A DNA stretch of 64,000 nucleotides, taken from positions 1-64,000 of the forward strand of contig JAJEKV010000005.1 in assembly GCA_021234155.1 (NCBI GenBank). The letters run 5' to 3'. The DNA comes from Isoetes taiwanensis. Its lineage: Eukaryota; Streptophyta; Lycopodiopsida; Isoetales; Isoetaceae. How positions within the stretch are numbered: the first letter of the stretch is position 1; each line of letters starts with the position of its first letter. A model generated the notes under the pieces. It ran no database searches. It saw nothing but the letters and a program-made list of their open reading frames with translations, and had not been told where the DNA came from. Shown here piece after piece: positions 1-12,819 of the stretch. The position numbers and the translations under genes were made by a program.

Positions 1-1517
1 GAATCTTCTTTGTTTAATGTCCGAGGCCTTGTTAATGCTTTATAAGCGCGCAGTTCATTTTCTTTGCCCAAAAAAGTTCTTTGGTTTATTTCATAAATTG
101 TGGAGGGTTAATTCATACAACTGGAAGGAAGAAGTGCGATAACTTCAAGTTGGACCTTCACCAATAGGTTCTTGCCTTAAAACTGACTATATATATGAAC
201 ATAAGGGCACATAAAAGATATATGTCATTACTTATGAACTTAAAGGCACATAAACATAAATGTTATTAATCTTCGAGATGGATTCTAGCTCATGCTCAAA
301 AATGCAACAATGGTTATAAGTTTCTTCCCACTTGTTTAGTTGTAAATAATTCCTAGTTAGAATTTAATCAAGTAGGTTTTATTGCTTGTACTTGGTTGGC
401 ACAATGGTTTCATATGTCAATATTAGATCCTTTAATAAAATTTGCTCATCTATTGAAGACTTACGTGAAATGCAAAACTAATATGGAAATTTAAATTAGC
501 GGACATTAAGACTATTGCATGTTTGCATTGGATGGTTTAATATACCTTCCTCCACAACATAATGTAGATCCATAATGGAAATCCCGCAATGTCATACTAG
601 TCAAGATGGTTGAAATAAGGCGTTAATCTCGATCAATTAAGTAAAGTAAAACAATGATAAGCTCGTAAAATTTTGCAACTTTGAGATCGATAATTAGCAA
701 ATGCTTTGATCCAAAAGAGCATGTGGTCGTAGTGATGTGAGCACGGTACACCCTTCAATTTCACATGTAAAAATATGGTTGTTACTTTCTAAAACCTTGG
801 GCTATGGTTACGAATTGGGCCATAATGTTGACATTGCCTGAAGCAACCGTCCCTAATGTATTATTATCTTGTGGGAAATAATAATTGCTTCTTTCGTTGA
901 AAAGCATGATGTTTTATATCGTTCTTAATAATACACTTGGAACATGCAATGGACTCCAGCGTAAAACTTGATGTTCCCTACCAATAAATATAAGAGGATT
1001 CCTTGGGAATTAATTCTAGTTACATTAAATGCTCTTGAAGGCATTATTTTATTGTGCTGTTGTTTTACGTCGTATGAACTCATCAAAAAGCTGGTTCTCC
1101 TTTCTTTCTTTTACCCAGCATTTATAAGTTTTTAGTTGGTGTACTCCACTAGTATGATTACATTCTGTCAATATAAATGGACAACATTTGAAGAGCAATT
1201 TGTGTGATCTTTGGCCCGGTACGTGTTTTAAGCTGAATCTTGGCATCCACGGGTTCACTAAGTTTATTAAATTCCTTAGTTCTCGTTAAATTACGTTCTA
1301 AATTTATTCTACACTTGATTCTTTTCTTAGGTAGTTTGAGGGTAGTTTCCATTTTTTAGTCTGAGATTTCATGGTCTCCTACTGAGTATATCATTTATAC
1401 TAGTTAAGGTTATAAGCGTTCTTCGAACACCGGGTTGCGGCAACAATGTTGGAGACCTAGAAATAATAAGGTTTGTTGATTTGGTAATGTTTGTGTCAGC
1501 ATTTGTTTGTAGGAACC
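1..1517. other. AT-rich intergenic DNA without a recognisable gene
   Basis: I read both strands and found only short chance frames, the longest near 1.05-1.35 kb on the minus strand. None carries a motif I know. No tRNA-like or repeat structure stands out. Confidence 0.6.
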
Positions 1518-1994
1518 TTTAATTTCTTTTCTTTTTATTCTCCTTTTTTTCTAACCCGTCTTTCTTTTTCCTTCCTTCCCATTTCCTTTCCTTCCTTTCC
1601 TTTCCATTTCTTCCTTCCTTCCTTTCCAGTCCATTCCATTCCTTTCCAGCCATTTCTTCCATTCCTTCCTTCCACCCTTCCCTTTCCCCCTTCCTTTCCT
1701 TCCATTTTCCTTCCACGTTCCCCTCATGTCTTATCTTCCATTCCCATTCTTCCATCTTCCATCTTCCATGTTTCTTCCTTCCTTTCATTCCTTCCTTCCT
1801 TCCTCCATTCCATCCTTCCTTCTTCCTTTCCTTCCTTCCTTCCATCCCTTCATTCCTTCCTTCCCTCTTTCCTTTCCACTCAGATTTCTTTTCCACTGTC
1901 CCTATCCTTTTCCTTCATGCCACCATTTGGTCCATTCCATTCCTTCCTTCCTTCCTTCCTTCCATTCCGTTCCTTCCCTTCCTTCCTTCCTTCT
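1518..1994. repeat. Long TTCC-rich pyrimidine tract (degenerate microsatellite)
   Basis: About 470 bases of the + strand are almost purely pyrimidine, built from TTCC, TTTCC and CATTCC units with scattered A. Open frames run through it on both strands (Ser/Phe/Pro-rich on plus, Lys/Glu/Gly-rich on minus) only because the repeat lacks stop codons. They are not genes. A homopurine-homopyrimidine tract of this length could form triplex DNA; that is inference. Confidence 0.9.
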
Positions 1995-3095
1995 AAAGCA
2001 ATCATTTTTTTCAGTGGGTTAAATGAGGGTGTAAACCCTATTGGCATATGGCTAGTTATGTAGGACATCATGAAAAAATTGTCTTTGTCATTATAATACC
2101 GACAAACCCTAGTATGAGACTTCGAGTGAATCTGCCCCCGAGGAACCAATGGCGAGGTAATTGGTGCAACACAAACGTCACTATACCTTAGGACCCAAGC
2201 CATGGATCTTTTGCTGCAAGAATCCCAAATAAATACAAATCTGCAATATTTAGGATTCATCACATTGATGTAGACTTTATAACAATACCTAAAACTAAGG
2301 GCAAGTGAGAATTTAATGATGATACCTCCATATGCCTGTAAATTCCAAAGCACCGCTAAAATATATCACGGAGAGGTAATGCCGGCACAATTGGGGAAAA
2401 AGGGTAAGGATATCTGGCGTTAATTTGTCTACATCCTCCGGTGGTAGCTTCAACACTTCAACATATACTTGCACCAAAGACTATACAAGCCAGCGGAGAA
2501 AATCGATAAGCCAAGTACAACCCCAATGAATGAAGTTGATAGTGCAAGGAGCGAAAATGTCTCAGCAGTATCTACATAATGTTAAATAAATGATGTAAAA
2601 AGGATTTTATATTTTAGAATATTAACAAATTACAAGATGGCGTGTTTATCTTTGATAAGCCCATTAGAGGACCGAAGATCAAATAAGGGTCCCCAATACT
2701 TCCATGACTATCACTTGTCCCGGATATGCTTCCAAGTATAATTGCATCCCATGTAAGAAAAGATAATCAAAGGTATGAATGTTCCTAGAACAATTGCGGA
2801 TCTGAAGCATTAGTAAATGATAAGGCCAAGATATGAAGAAAACATGTTATAAACAACAAAGTTGTATATAAATCTTACATGCCAATCACTTAAAATTTGT
2901 AGCGCATTAGAGATCATAGAGGTTTCAGCTTAACAAGCATGCCCTTTGCCTAGCTAAAGAGCATGTCACATGGGGCTACCAAACCTAATGAAATTTACAA
3001 TAACCTAGAAAGCGAGAAGATATTTATATTGATGCTACGGTATGATTTGAATGATGGAAAAAAAATATTATTTCTTCAATTCTTTTGACTTAGGG
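1995..3095. other. Intergenic, nothing recognised
   Basis: A minus-strand frame of 157 codons at 1880-2353 begins in this unique sequence and ends in the TTCC tract. It has no recognisable domain. No repeat or RNA structure was noticed. Confidence 0.5.
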
Positions 3096-3099
3096 TCCA

Positions 3100-3400
3100 T
3101 TAGCACCTCTGGATTAAGTTAGGTTAAGTTAAAAAAATTTAACTACGATGAGACTTAACTACAACAAGCTGCATTCACACTAAAAATAGGTAAGTCTCGG
3201 TTAAATAACTTAACCAAGATAAGTTAAATACTTTCACACCAAACAGTTAAGTCAAAAATTTAACCTAACTACTAGTTGTTGGGACATGGTCTTGTTAAGT
3301 TAGTGGTTAAGCAAAATGTCTTGGACAAGCTTTAGTTAAGTTACAATGTTAACTTGGTGGCCTATTCACACCAATCTAGTTAAGTTCTTGTTTTTGTGGC
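3100..3400. repeat. Palindromic TTAAGTTA-rich MITE-like segment
   Basis: The segment is built from variants of TTAAGTTA, GGTTAAGTTA and their complements. Near its left side GTTAGGTTAAGTTAAAAA faces TTTAACCTAACTA further right in inverted orientation. A tight inner hairpin, GGTTAA-ATAAC-TTAACC, lies near 3200. The phrase TTCACAC recurs three times. This is the layout of a miniature inverted-repeat element, but I could not fix the ends or a target duplication, so the superfamily is open. Confidence 0.4.
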
Positions 3401-6400
3401 TTCGCATTATTTGAAGTTGACCAATAGCAAATTATAGATTTTTTGTTTTAAAATTTGGAGCTGGAGCCAATGTTGGTTTAAGCTACATTTTGATCAATGA
3501 ATCCAAAATTTTAAATTAGATGTTAAGGTTATAGCGTGCTACTATTCCATAAAGAGAAAAACCATCAGTAGTTGAATGAAGAGCTACGGCATTTTATTTC
3601 ATTTTATTAACTTTACTGCATGGCTTTTCTGACCCCAACAACAATCGATAGTCGTGAACTTGGCTATAAACATTAAACCTTGAAGTCGACAAAATTACTT
3701 GTCATATTTATGAAATTGCCATAATATCGACCACAAAGCTACTTCTTGCCTTCACCATAGTTCAATTCTCCATATGTTGTAGTGCACGGAGAAATGACAT
3801 GAGTTGTCTTCCATGTCAATGATCGACAATATTGTGGTGTGCATAAAGATTGTGGAATGTCTTTTCATCCTGCCATTACGCTTCACAAAATGACCTCTCG
3901 GAGAGATGGGCCCAAAGTATCGCTTTGGTAGTTCTTTTAAACCACGATTAATCATGTCCTTTGAAAGCTTGAAGCTCCTTCCCTTCTAAGCATGAGAGGA
4001 ACCAATAATGCATCCAAAATAACCTTTGGATCGTCTTGGCCGCCATCATCCACGGCACATGTCGATTACTCTTGATGTTGGGTGCTTCGGTTCTAGGAGC
4101 TTTGGAAAGAAAGTAAAAGCCCGACCACTGAATGGACCACATATAACCTTCACGCTCTCCAAGCAAATGATTGACAAAAAAGAAGAATTATATTATCTTC
4201 CATTTTCAGGGGCTTTATTGTGTTGAACAAGCCTGACTAAGTCGGGGCCGAGCCTAAAGATACACAAACCCTTTGCAGCGTCGGTTCGATATTGAAGTCT
4301 TTGGTGCCAAAAGCATCTCCCTCAAAGATAGTGCGAGAATGCAATTGAACATCAAGTGCGGCACCAATCGTAACCTCGGATCCTCACGAGTTATGCATAT
4401 ATCCTTTTCTCGGTAATGTGATTTGCTCATCCATCTCCATGGCGGGAATAGCGGCTTCATTTTCGCCTCTCTAGCGGTACGAGCATTATCTTTATGTGAA
4501 TTGGCATCTAATCTTTTCTCATGTTGATCAAAGAGGCTTGAAATGGTATCATCCTCCAAAACTTGGTTTGCTTCAATATCCACCTTTTCAACCTCTTACG
4601 GCGGTTTGCGGCTTAGAAAAAAAACATCCCTTGGTAGTCTTTAACTCATCGAGCGGTTGTAGAAAAGGATCACACTCGTCATACATTCTGAATTATACCA
4701 CTTCCACGAATTTTTACGCTCACGGACATGGAAACCAACTTTCATTGGGGTGCGGAACCTGACATTGCACTTATACAATGGCACTAAACTTACCATCAAG
4801 CGATGCATTGGCGGGACATGAAATCAAGAAGCATTTTGGCACCACGATAAACCCAAAGTCTCCACTTCATGTGAGGATAGTAGCGGCTTGGCAAGCTTCT
4901 CGAGGTCACCAGGCGAAATCACGGAGTATTGTCGCGACTAAAAATGCAAGAACATTGGCTGCATAGCACATGGCAAAGTCGCATCAAATGCAAGCTGCAC
5001 CAAAAAGGTTTGTAAGAAAATGCGGATACTTACTCCCCTAACGTTCCTTCCTGCGTAAACACCACTTCCCAAGCCAGAAGGTCAGGTATCAGTTTCCATA
5101 ATGTAGCAACAAATGCTCCTCGTTTCCAACTTTCGGACGTGCCAATAGCATGGTCATAACCTTCCTAGAAATGTCCCACTAAACTAGGCCAAATTCCTTA
5201 TGATAAACTGATTAAGGGTGAAGGATGAAGCTCAAAAAGAAACCAAAGGGTACATTATAAGAGCTTCCTGTAAAGACTCCACTAAGACAGCAAGCATATC
5301 AAAAGAATATCCCCAACACAGTCCCTCTTGTTTTGGTTGAAATTTTGGAATCACAATATATTACCTACATGCAACATATGATCTCAACAAATAGCTGCAT
5401 TTATTGTTGTACCAACAAATGACCCATAAAGCGAGCCCAATCTTTGACCCAATAAGCGGACTTGGCGCATATACACCTCCTACAAAGCCACGAACCTTTG
5501 CACAATGCGGTTGATACAACCTTTGCAAAAACTAGCTAGGTGAAGCGATTTGCACGGAGCTAGGCGGTTTTTCAGTCGAGAATCTCATCAATATTTGTAA
5601 AACCCGGTAAAAAGGACTCCGGGGTACCTTAATGCCATTATACCAAGTCCAAGCCCACCAAGAAGCGGGTGTTATAGAAGGTGGGATACCAAGATGCCAC
5701 TAGCCTTGTAAAAAAAGCGGCTCCTGACTCATAAAGCATCCCAAGCATCAAATATAGTGGAAGCTCTGCCGGATGATTGAATGTTTTCAATTGTTTCCTT
5801 CAAACTCATTAAATAAGGCATAAGCTTACCCGGTGCGAGCATAACTCATAAGTAGGAGCGTAAAAGGTTCGAGACTCTCAGAAGCGGTACATTGAGGCAG
5901 TTGAAGATAATACTAATGCTAAAATAATCATAGTAGTTGTAAGTGGTGGTGAATTCTCGCATGCAATGGGCGTATCTTGTCTCTATTGCAAAAAAACATC
6001 CGACAGCAGGTGCATTGAAACTGCATTGAAAGCAGATGGTTAAAACATGATGCGACATGACACTTACGTGGTTACAAAAGGTTTTACATTCTCGTCTTCT
6101 TCGCGGTAGCCTTTGTTAGAAAGGAGTTGACCATGCGAAGAAGATAAGAAGGATAAAATTGTAATTCAAGAGGCCCGAACATGCAAGGATAGCAATCAAA
6201 AACAAAAGTTATCTCGGTCATAAGACTTCTAAAGACATACCACGACTAGGAAACATTTCTATGGATTTTCAATGGTTTAGCAAATATTGCTATCAATTTT
6301 GGTCTTTACACTCAAATCTTTAATTCCTTCCCTTGTTGACTCTTCCCAACCCGGATAAACTAAGGCAGGTCATTTGGCAAAATTTTATTCTACTTTTCAA

Positions 6401-7800
6401 GCACCCCGACCTCACTTGAGCGGTATTAGGGAAGCTATTTGTCCTATTTATTAATGTCTTGGCATCCTATATAGCTAAAAATTGAGAAGCAACATCAAAT
6501 GGAGCATTAATCTAAAAGGCGAAGATATTTCAATAATTCATAGGGCAAACCGAAACCAACTAGGCGTGTAGTAGAAACTTTACATAGCTGAGAATAATTT
6601 TTTATTGCGCTATCAAATTGAGCAGAAATCTTGTTAGCATGTAATTTTAATAATCTTTACCCGACTTAGTGCATGCACATAGAACAAAGTTGGAAAGTTA
6701 AAATTCGAGGCGAAACACGAAGAAATGCCGACCCATTTGCACCGGTGCAAGAAGTGCTATTCTTCTCTCCCTATTATTCTGCATGAGCTCGAGCATCCAA
6801 ATGCACAAGCCCGCCCAATATCAACACTTGGTCCTTTTGGCCCTAAAGAACATGCCGTTCCCAGCGTCCGCGGCGCTTTGCGTTGCCTTTATGGCGGGGA
6901 CAAAGATTTGCTAGCAAGTCCACCCTCCGCCTTTCATGTGGCCCTGCGCCTTTAATTGATCCAAAATAGCTAACAGCGTATGCATAACACCAACTATAAC
7001 ACCACCAACAATAGGGACTAACATAATTCGATGCCAAGTCGGAGGAAAGTTTACGGGGCGCATGACCATACCTTCATGTGGAGCACCGGCCCAAAGCAAA
7101 ATCATGTATCAAATGTACTGTATAACTTGTGCATTAGAGTAATAAATAAATACGTGAAGGTTTAAGTATTACGTGTCTCGAGATCCCAATCGAGAGGCTA
7201 ACAAATATTTTGATACAATAAGAATTTAAACCAATTCTAGAAACAAAATCCTCGGATACCTAGCATGGCGACCATGACTAACATCACATGTTGTTGTTAA
7301 TTTTCAATAAAGTGGCCATGACAATAGTTTGATGTACAATTTGACATAATTACTTACCCCTTGTTGAATGCCACAACGACGACTCGATTGGCGCATCCTA
7401 GAAAGCATCCCATCAACAGCAAAGCCCACTCTGGAGGCACCTCCTTTACCCTGTCACGGACATGGGCCATTGATGCTGTTCGCAGCAAAACTCACTTACA
7501 ATGGCCTCTACGCATGGGACTCCTTTCCATAGAAATTATTGGGACTCCTTCCCAATGAACCTGACCTTTCCAACTTCTTTCAGCTTTTGAAGTCTTTGGA
7601 ATTGTTTACGAAATAATCGCAAGGGGTGGTGTCGGCATTAGCTACTCAATAAATTAAGATGAATTCTACTTCTCTGCATGAAATGACTGAGCATGTAGAG
7701 AAGTAACTCTATGTAAATATTGTCTTAAAATCCATGAGCTAACAGAATTTGTATAGGAAATACCAAATGCAATGCAATATGCAAGAACATCATCCTGATG
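3401..7800. other. Intergenic region with unrecognised short frames
   Basis: The longest frame is 109 codons on the minus strand at 4254-4583; smaller ones lie at 3948-4166 (-), 4026-4226 (+), 4778-4966 (+), 5846-6058 (-), 6725-6955 (+) and 7361-7558 (+). None shows a motif I can name. The 3.9-5.0 kb part reads as somewhat richer in GC than its surroundings and could be a decayed transposon; this is a guess. Confidence 0.4.
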
Positions 7801-7839
7801 TCAATCTATGAAGACTAGATTGGTATAGGGTGAAATCAC

Positions 7840-8100
7840 AACCCAATCCAATGAACCGAAATCAATGTCATGGCATTGAATAATGCCAATATAGTCCACA
7901 TTCAATCTAGCCAAACTCTCATCCACACTTCTAACAACACATTCAGCACTGAAATCAAAAGCTTCAGCATAACGGCCGCATTCAGCACTGAAATCAAAAG
8001 CTTCAGCATAACGGCCGCATTTGGTAGACAGAATATACCTCTCCCGTTGCACCTCCAACGCCTTCAATGCCTTCAATGCCACCGATCCAAAGGTCTCACA
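7840..8100 (-). pseudogene. L-galactose dehydrogenase fragment
   Basis: The minus strand encodes a stretch that matches the N-terminal third of plant L-galactose dehydrogenase, an aldo-keto reductase that oxidises L-galactose to L-galactono-1,4-lactone in the Smirnoff-Wheeler ascorbate pathway. Diagnostic pieces are ERYILSTKCGRY, FDFSAE, SVDESLARLNVDYI and CHDIDFGSLD, in family order. Within it 13 residues (CGRYAEAFDFSAE) occur twice in a row because of a 39-bp duplication. After GSLD the similarity stops at what may be an exon edge; upstream, the segment before ALKAL is garbled and the start of the family domain is not seen. I found no other exons nearby. It is most likely a decayed gene fragment or a captured exon; a real exon of a longer gene is possible but the duplication argues against it. 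Confidence 0.8.
7941..8018. repeat. 39-bp perfect tandem duplication inside the L-galactose dehydrogenase fragment
   Basis: The unit starting ATTCAGCACTGAAATC and ending AACGGCCGC is present twice, at 7941-7979 and 7980-8018, without a mismatch. It adds 13 residues in frame. A perfect copy implies a recent slip or repair event. Confidence 0.95.
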
Positions 8101-8130
8101 AGCTACCTTCGGACATGCATCCGCGAGCAA

Positions 8131-11100
8131 CCATTTGGCGTGCCGGTTACCATTTTCCGCCGCCCGTGCCCGATCGCGGTACCGCCAATTTCAGTGGTCG
8201 AGCCGGTTTTTAGCGATCACCGGCATATGCTAGGCATATGCGGACATATACCTGAATATGCCCACATACCCCATAAGCGAGGGTTTGCCCCCTAGGGGCA
8301 ACCCAAAAATGATGGAAGTTGCATGATATCGGTATCAAGTTTTGCACAAACGTTGCGATGAGGTAGGCAATTTTAGAATAATGTGAAAGCTCAATTTTAT
8401 TGAACCAACCAAATTCTACAAATGATGCATGTGCCACTATTGCTCCCACATGGCAACCTCCAAATGCTATACATCTCTTGGATATGTCATCAAGCCCAAT
8501 GTAAAGCGTTAACCAAAGCTGCAATAGCTAGCATACAGTCTTACTATCATGAATCTACGTTTCTAGAAATAGATAGATTTCCATTTATGTAAGGGCGGCA
8601 TCAACCCTTTGCTTTTCCAACCACGCACTTACAAAAAGACAACATTTGTGCTTTTTGAATAATGAAGTAAAGTATAGAAATTGTTAAGTAGCTGGCCCAA
8701 GGTCATTGTAATATGATGCAAAACCCCAGGACAAATCAATTCAATGTAGCACAAAGATGTTCTAACCTGTTTGTCAAAAATTAAGAGGAGCTATCATTCC
8801 AAATTCATCATTCCATTATTTGCACGCCCTAAGATCACATTCTCTACTTGCCAACCACCATAGCCATGCAAAAAGGGATGCAAAAAAATAACCATAATGT
8901 TGATCTAGAAGAACTCAAAATTTTGAAAGACTTTGAATTCTAATCGTCCTTTTCTAGCTCCAATTCGAACACTTTGAAACGAATGAAGGAGCACCCATGA
9001 ATGAAGTGAGATACGTTCAGAGGCACCTCAAACCTTATAGAAGCCAATGTATATTCTTCCCCATCCTTACTTTTCTATAGTCATTTGCTATTTGAAAAAT
9101 ACATCTGCATGATTGAAAGATGGGAAACATTTAAGAAAAAATAAGGGTCGTCGACGCACCGGGGGAACAAAAGGAGGATCATTGCCTAGGAAAGGTCATC
9201 TTGACTCTGCACCAAGAATATGTGAGCACGTAATGCTGCAATGAGAGTGAGGAATAATGTAATAATATCTCACCAAACAAACATCAAAGTTGACTATTCA
9301 AAAAGTACAATATACCTATAGAGTCAATCGCATAGCTCAAGCTCTATTGGAAAATTTTAACTATTCAAAATGAGCACCTATCTGCCACATATAAAAAATG
9401 TTGGATGAAATAATGACCAAGAATAAGAATAGGATACAAAGCAATAAAATTTGACAATTGCAAGACAACAAATTTTTCTGCAGCAATGTAAGATTTATAG
9501 AAAAGCTTGTAACTTATGGTTTGTGCACAATTTCAGCTCAGATCATTACTTGCAACCACTATACTCTATTCTAAGGCAAACTTTAAATGGCATGGCAATG
9601 GAGTATGGAGCAAAATCATTACCTTAGGGCATTTGTTGGGGGTAACAAATGATCATATAGTTTCAGAGTGTAGTTTCACAAAATTCCTTGCTATCTCTGG
9701 ATCAATATCTCATCAACGAATTTGTACACCTCCACAAATCAGGGCCATCTGAAATGCAGCATTAATAAAGCTAATTATTCAAGTAAGCTTCCTGCATTAT
9801 TGCTTTAATGCTAGTTTAAAACTTCATGCCAACATAGCACTAAAAGAAACATGTAAATGCTTTGATTTGTTATATGTATCTTTCTAATTCATCACCACAA
9901 AATAGCTTTCTAGCTTCAAATTGGGCAAGTGACATGAAGCTCAACTCTAATTTCAATTATAGGATCTACCTATCTGAACTTTGAAATACATTTTTCCAAA
10001 TTAGAATATCTCATGAGAAGGAAACATCAAGAATAGTCGTAATACTATAGAAAACTCAATAAAAAATATTTAATGCAGAGGCACTTTTTAATTTGACATA
10101 ATACCCGAGCAAGATATCTATGACAACACCAGCAGCATGTAAATCCATCCACAAATTCAGCTCTTTGTTTTAAACTTGTTAATAAAGTTACTGCAATTTC
10201 CATATAAGAACATAATTCCTATGTCCACTTAGAATTACCTTTACATTGCAACAATCTAAAAGTATTGAGGATGATAACAAAAGCATGCCATCATAGCACC
10301 TTGCTATTTTCCTTCAGAGATAATCTGCTCCTGCAATAGAAAATGATCAACTGTTACCATTGTATGTGGTTCATGGATTTGTGCAGCAAGATTTTGCCAT
10401 TGCACAGCAAATTGTGGAATAATATTTTGTGGAATCAACCAAACATTTTTAAACCATATTAAATCACAATGGCCTCCTAATAAGGGCTGAAAATAGAACT
10501 CTATTATTAATGGTACACTTCTAAATGAAAATAGGATAGACTTCTAAATGCAAGAATAGATGTGTAAACGATCTCATGCCATGGGAGTATTTCAGAATTA
10601 TGGAAAGAATAGGTTTGCATCTCTTTGTTTGCCCCAAGTTAGAAAAAGGAGTGGAACAATGGAACTTAAAAAGGATTCAATTGCCAAAACTACCTGCTTA
10701 GGTTTGCAAAGCCATTGAATAACATTTAAAGAGATAGAGAAAGAACCTTCATTGCAAATAAAAACAAACGACAAAGCAAAGCCCAAATACCTTTAAGCTC
10801 TACCCCATGTTGCGCCTATCCACCTGTAAAATAGAGACCTACAAAGCACAAAAGATTGAGAAGCATCTTACTTTTTATTTGCGAAGAATTTTAGCCATCT
10901 ATGGCATTTGAAAGGAAAATTAGAGTGATGCAGCTTTACACAGCAAAGATGCATCTTATATACACATCCCCTTGCTTGGCAAGACTAAACTAATTTTGTA
11001 AAACCACAACTCCAAGCAAGCATTTAAGAGAGTAGCAGTGGTTCTTGAAGATTCATAACCTAAATAAAAGACTAAAAGACAATGCACAGTGTAAAAGAAT

Positions 11101-11795
11101 TACCTGATAATTCCACCTATTGAAAAAGTTTGAAAACACAGGGATGAAAGATTAGCTGTGGATGTTGCACTATCTCTTCTACCGCCATAAGCCTGAAAAA
11201 AACAAAATATAAAAAGAAATCATCTTCAAGTATTAGAAAACACCAGCTTTACCTAGTTATCAGTTAATAGAAGTACATCTGCAGCATATCATATAATAGC
11301 AGGGTTTAACCTCTCACTCTTCACCAGAAGGCTTACTGAATTTCGTTTTGAGTGCCCCACACCAGTGCCAACTATAATTTCGCAACACTCAGAGGCAGAT
11401 ATTAAATGCAAAAATGAGAAAGATGGACACAAAATCCAGAATCACTGGTGGTGGCAACCGTAGAAGATGCTTTCACACCAGACCTCAAGCTGTTAATGAA
11501 CGGATCCTGCAAGTTAGGGATTAGATCCGTCAAACAAAGAAAATAATGAAGTGTGAAAAAGACTCACCTAAGTTAAGCGAAATGCAGGATTCGGCACATC
11601 AGGACCCAGCCATGGTGCATAAATATAGCGGTTCTGAGGCACCAAAAGGCTGAAGCACTGCAGGGATGAGAGACTTGAGGTTCCATACGAATTTCTCAAA
11701 AGTGTGGAGCTTCAATACGAATTTCTCAAAGGTGCCACCGAATTCAAAATTTGCACCAGTGTCTTGCAAGTAGAAGAGGGAAAGAGGGGATGCCT
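8131..11795. other. Intergenic, nothing recognised
   Basis: Sparse short frames only, for example 8210-8524 (-), 9516-9752 (+) and 10598-10786 (-), without known motifs. No repeat array or RNA gene was noticed in this AT-rich stretch. Confidence 0.5.
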
Positions 11796-11799
11796 AAGA

Positions 11800-11960
11800 G
11801 ACGCCTCACATGTAGACTAAAACGCATTCACATGAACGAAATTTGGGACGGCCGGCTTGACGTTTGAGCCGGTCGTCTTCGAACTGCTGGAGCAGTTCAG
11901 ACCAGAGCGGCTTGAACGGCTTGACGTCCGGCAAAACTTGCCGCTCACATGTGAGGCGTC
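11800..11960. repeat. Inverted repeat around a GC-rich core
   Basis: GACGCCTCACATGT at 11800-11813 and its exact complement ACATGTGAGGCGTC at 11947-11960 bracket about 130 bases rich in CGGCTTGA/GCCGG motifs. Similarity continues imperfectly outside the arms. The composition differs sharply from the flanks. A small non-autonomous element or its end is possible. Confidence 0.6.
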
Positions 11961-12045
11961 CCTAATGTGAAACAGCTCGGCCAGTTCAAAAACTGGACAT
12001 CAATGCTGCCAACCCTTGTCCGCAAGAGGAGCCGCAAGCGGAAAG

Positions 12046-12079
12046 GGAACGCCGCATGCGGCGTTACATGCGGCGTTCC
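12046..12079. repeat. GC-rich hairpin with 13-bp perfect arms
   Basis: GGAACGCCGCATG (12046-12058) and CATGCGGCGTTCC (12067-12079) are exact complements separated by eight bases. The left part also forms an 18-bp palindrome (AACGCCGCATGCGGCGTT, 12048-12065), so the sequence can fold in two ways. Confidence 0.9.
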
Positions 12080-12649
12080 AGGCGTGAATTTCAAAGCCAT
12101 CCAAAAATAAAAAAGAAGATAGGGGATTGCAAATGCACATTGAGGTATTTTCAACAAAGGCGGATTCTGGGAAGGGAGTCGCAAAGAACACAAAAACGGG
12201 GATAGGCTTGTCATTCATCACAGCAGCAGTATACAATGTGTCGAAAAATCTGAACGGGAAGCGAACTATAGGAACAATGTCTAGCTACCCCATAAATGAA
12301 ATAAGAAATATGCAAAGGCAAGAGAGAGGACAATGGTGACAACTTCTCATCGGGATAAAAAAAACCCTGCCCTTTCGGGTTTTCGAGGAAAACCCTAATG
12401 AGAAATGGTGCCAAACGGCCTCGGGGTGCCCCCGAAAACAAGGTAGGAAATTGAAGCCGCCAAAAAAATGCCATCAACGCCACAGAATGTGTGAAATCTG
12501 AAAAAAGGAGAAATGCCTAGAAAGTACCCGTTAAACGTTAGGAAAAAGAGGTACAACCATGGCAGGCGAGCACCCCTTAGAAAAAAGCCCCCAGAAAGCA
12601 AAAAACACCCATTGGACATTAGGCACTGGAAACAACATTTAAAAAAAAA

Positions 12650-12812
12650 AGAAAACATCACCAAGAGGTAGAAAAAGAAAAATAGCGTCACCAATGGGTG
12701 GAAATCATCTAGTATCACCCAACAGGTGGAAAAATATAAATAGCATCACCTAGTGGGTGGAAAATAATTTGCATCACCCATCAGGTGGAAAAACATCACC
12801 CAATAGATGGTC
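12650..12812. repeat. Degenerate minisatellite, CATCACCCA...GGTGGAAA units
   Basis: About five imperfect copies of a unit of the form CATCACC-N-AGGTGGAAA occur in a row with variable spacers of A/T-rich sequence. Purely sequence-based; no gene overlaps it. Confidence 0.7.
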
Positions 12813-12819
12813 AGTACTG

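Noticed and set aside
1491-2063. 190-codon plus-strand frame and matching minus-strand frames over the TTCC tract
   Set aside because: The frames exist only because the simple repeat has no stop codons; the peptides are low-complexity Ser/Phe/Pro or Lys/Glu/Gly.
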